A DNA stretch of 64,000 bases, from the NCBI GenBank assembly GCA_963706385.1, contig OY970153.1:1798001-1862000 (forward strand). The letters are read 5' to 3'. Positions within the stretch are counted from its first letter, which is position 1. Every line of letters begins with the position of its first letter. The stretch comes from Poindextera sp963706385. GTDB taxonomy: Bacteria; Pseudomonadota; Alphaproteobacteria; Caulobacterales; Caulobacteraceae. Positions 63,757-64,000 of this stretch are shown here, piece by piece. The position numbers and the translations under genes were made by a program. The notes beneath the pieces are model-generated. The model was not told the DNA's origin and ran no database searches. It worked only from the letters and a program-made list of their open reading frames with translations.

Positions 63757-63906
63757 GGGAATTGTCGCCCTCAGCGAAAGAAATGAGACGAACGGCGCGC
63801 GATCCGCGGCGGCGCGCTTGCGAAAAGCGCGGCAAACTGACAATGGAGCCCCGGCCTGTCAACGCGACCCGTTGAATTGGCCGCGGAGCAGTCGGCCGGA
63901 TCACCC

Positions 63907-64000
63907 ATGAATTCGACTATCGATCGGATCAAGCTGATCTTTCTGGGCCTGTTCGTGATCGCCTGCGCGGCGATCTGGGGCTACCAGACGATCTATGTGT
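63907..64000 (+). CDS. N-terminal part of a membrane-anchored protein (runs off the window)
   Basis: 31 codons are present. MNSTIDRIKLIFLGLFVIACAAIWGYQTIYV begins with a short polar segment and one hydrophobic helix (residues ~9-27), so the protein is probably anchored in or exported across the inner membrane. It is divergent from etfB with a gap of about 150 bp. Too little is visible to name a family. Confidence 0.6.
   Translation, partial: MNSTIDRIKLIFLGLFVIACAAIWGYQTIYV

Overview
The window is GC-rich alphaproteobacterial DNA, most likely from the Caulobacteraceae (a Caulobacter or Phenylobacterium relative). This rests on the encoded proteins: a GapR-type DUF2312 protein, a CpdR-type single-domain receiver carrying the FITGFAAVAL signature, a TipF-like degenerate EAL protein, a full CtrA-type TTAA-N7-TTAAC box, and the block etfB-etfA-hbd / tipF / HAD / maoC-ribF / ileS-lspA-DUF3035.

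Layout. (1) 1-3617: 5' part of a lytic transglycosylase gene, rpmJ (L36), gapR, and a tightly overlapping run of a small basic protein, a mannose-1-phosphate guanylyltransferase and an AGE-family sugar isomerase (GDP-mannose supply). (2) 3631-8090: one copy of a structured palindromic intergenic repeat has been hit twice, by an IS5-family element at its edge and by a 3.5-kb IS1595-type transposon in its middle. The transposon carries an XcyI-like restriction endonuclease, its methyltransferase, a 53-aa protein and a divergent ribbon-helix-helix-like gene preceded by twin palindromes. (3) 8113-20929: a TPR-sulfotransferase, an 8.3-kb gene for a repeat-rich autotransporter that ends, unusually, in a polyproline linker and an OmpA domain, then a glycosyltransferase and an exported protein. 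(4) 21154-26503: small membrane protein, TonB receptor, acyl-CoA synthetase, enoyl-CoA hydratase.

(5) 26700-36168 is the most distinctive accessory region. All genes lie on the minus strand: a NapC/NirT tetraheme quinol dehydrogenase, a diheme ethylbenzene-dehydrogenase-like cytochrome, an MtrA/DmsE decaheme cytochrome, an MtrB/PioB porin, then a private cytochrome c maturation set (a CcmF-CcmG fusion, CcmH, CcmI). Together they could carry electrons between the quinone pool and the cell surface and assemble the 16 hemes required. An FNR/FixK-like box precedes the ccm genes. A frameshifted MocR-type regulator lies upstream.

(6) 38161-64000 is mostly housekeeping: tRNA-Val(GAC), cpdR and a formylglutamate amidohydrolase, a stand-alone AMP-binding enzyme, a probable mmgR/suhB-family small RNA, a frameshifted typA, an aminotransferase, an SDR, a Rieske oxygenase, an S9 peptidase, rsmD, a CPBP protease, mutL, DUF3035-lspA-ileS, ribF-maoC, a HAD phosphatase, tipF, 3-hydroxybutyryl-CoA dehydrogenase, etfA-etfB, and the start of a membrane-protein gene. 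Several hairpin repeat families fill the intergenic spaces. At least two genes (mocR-like, typA) are broken by single-base shifts, so either decay or base-calling error has to be kept in mind. All family calls were made by eye from the sequence; no database search was run.
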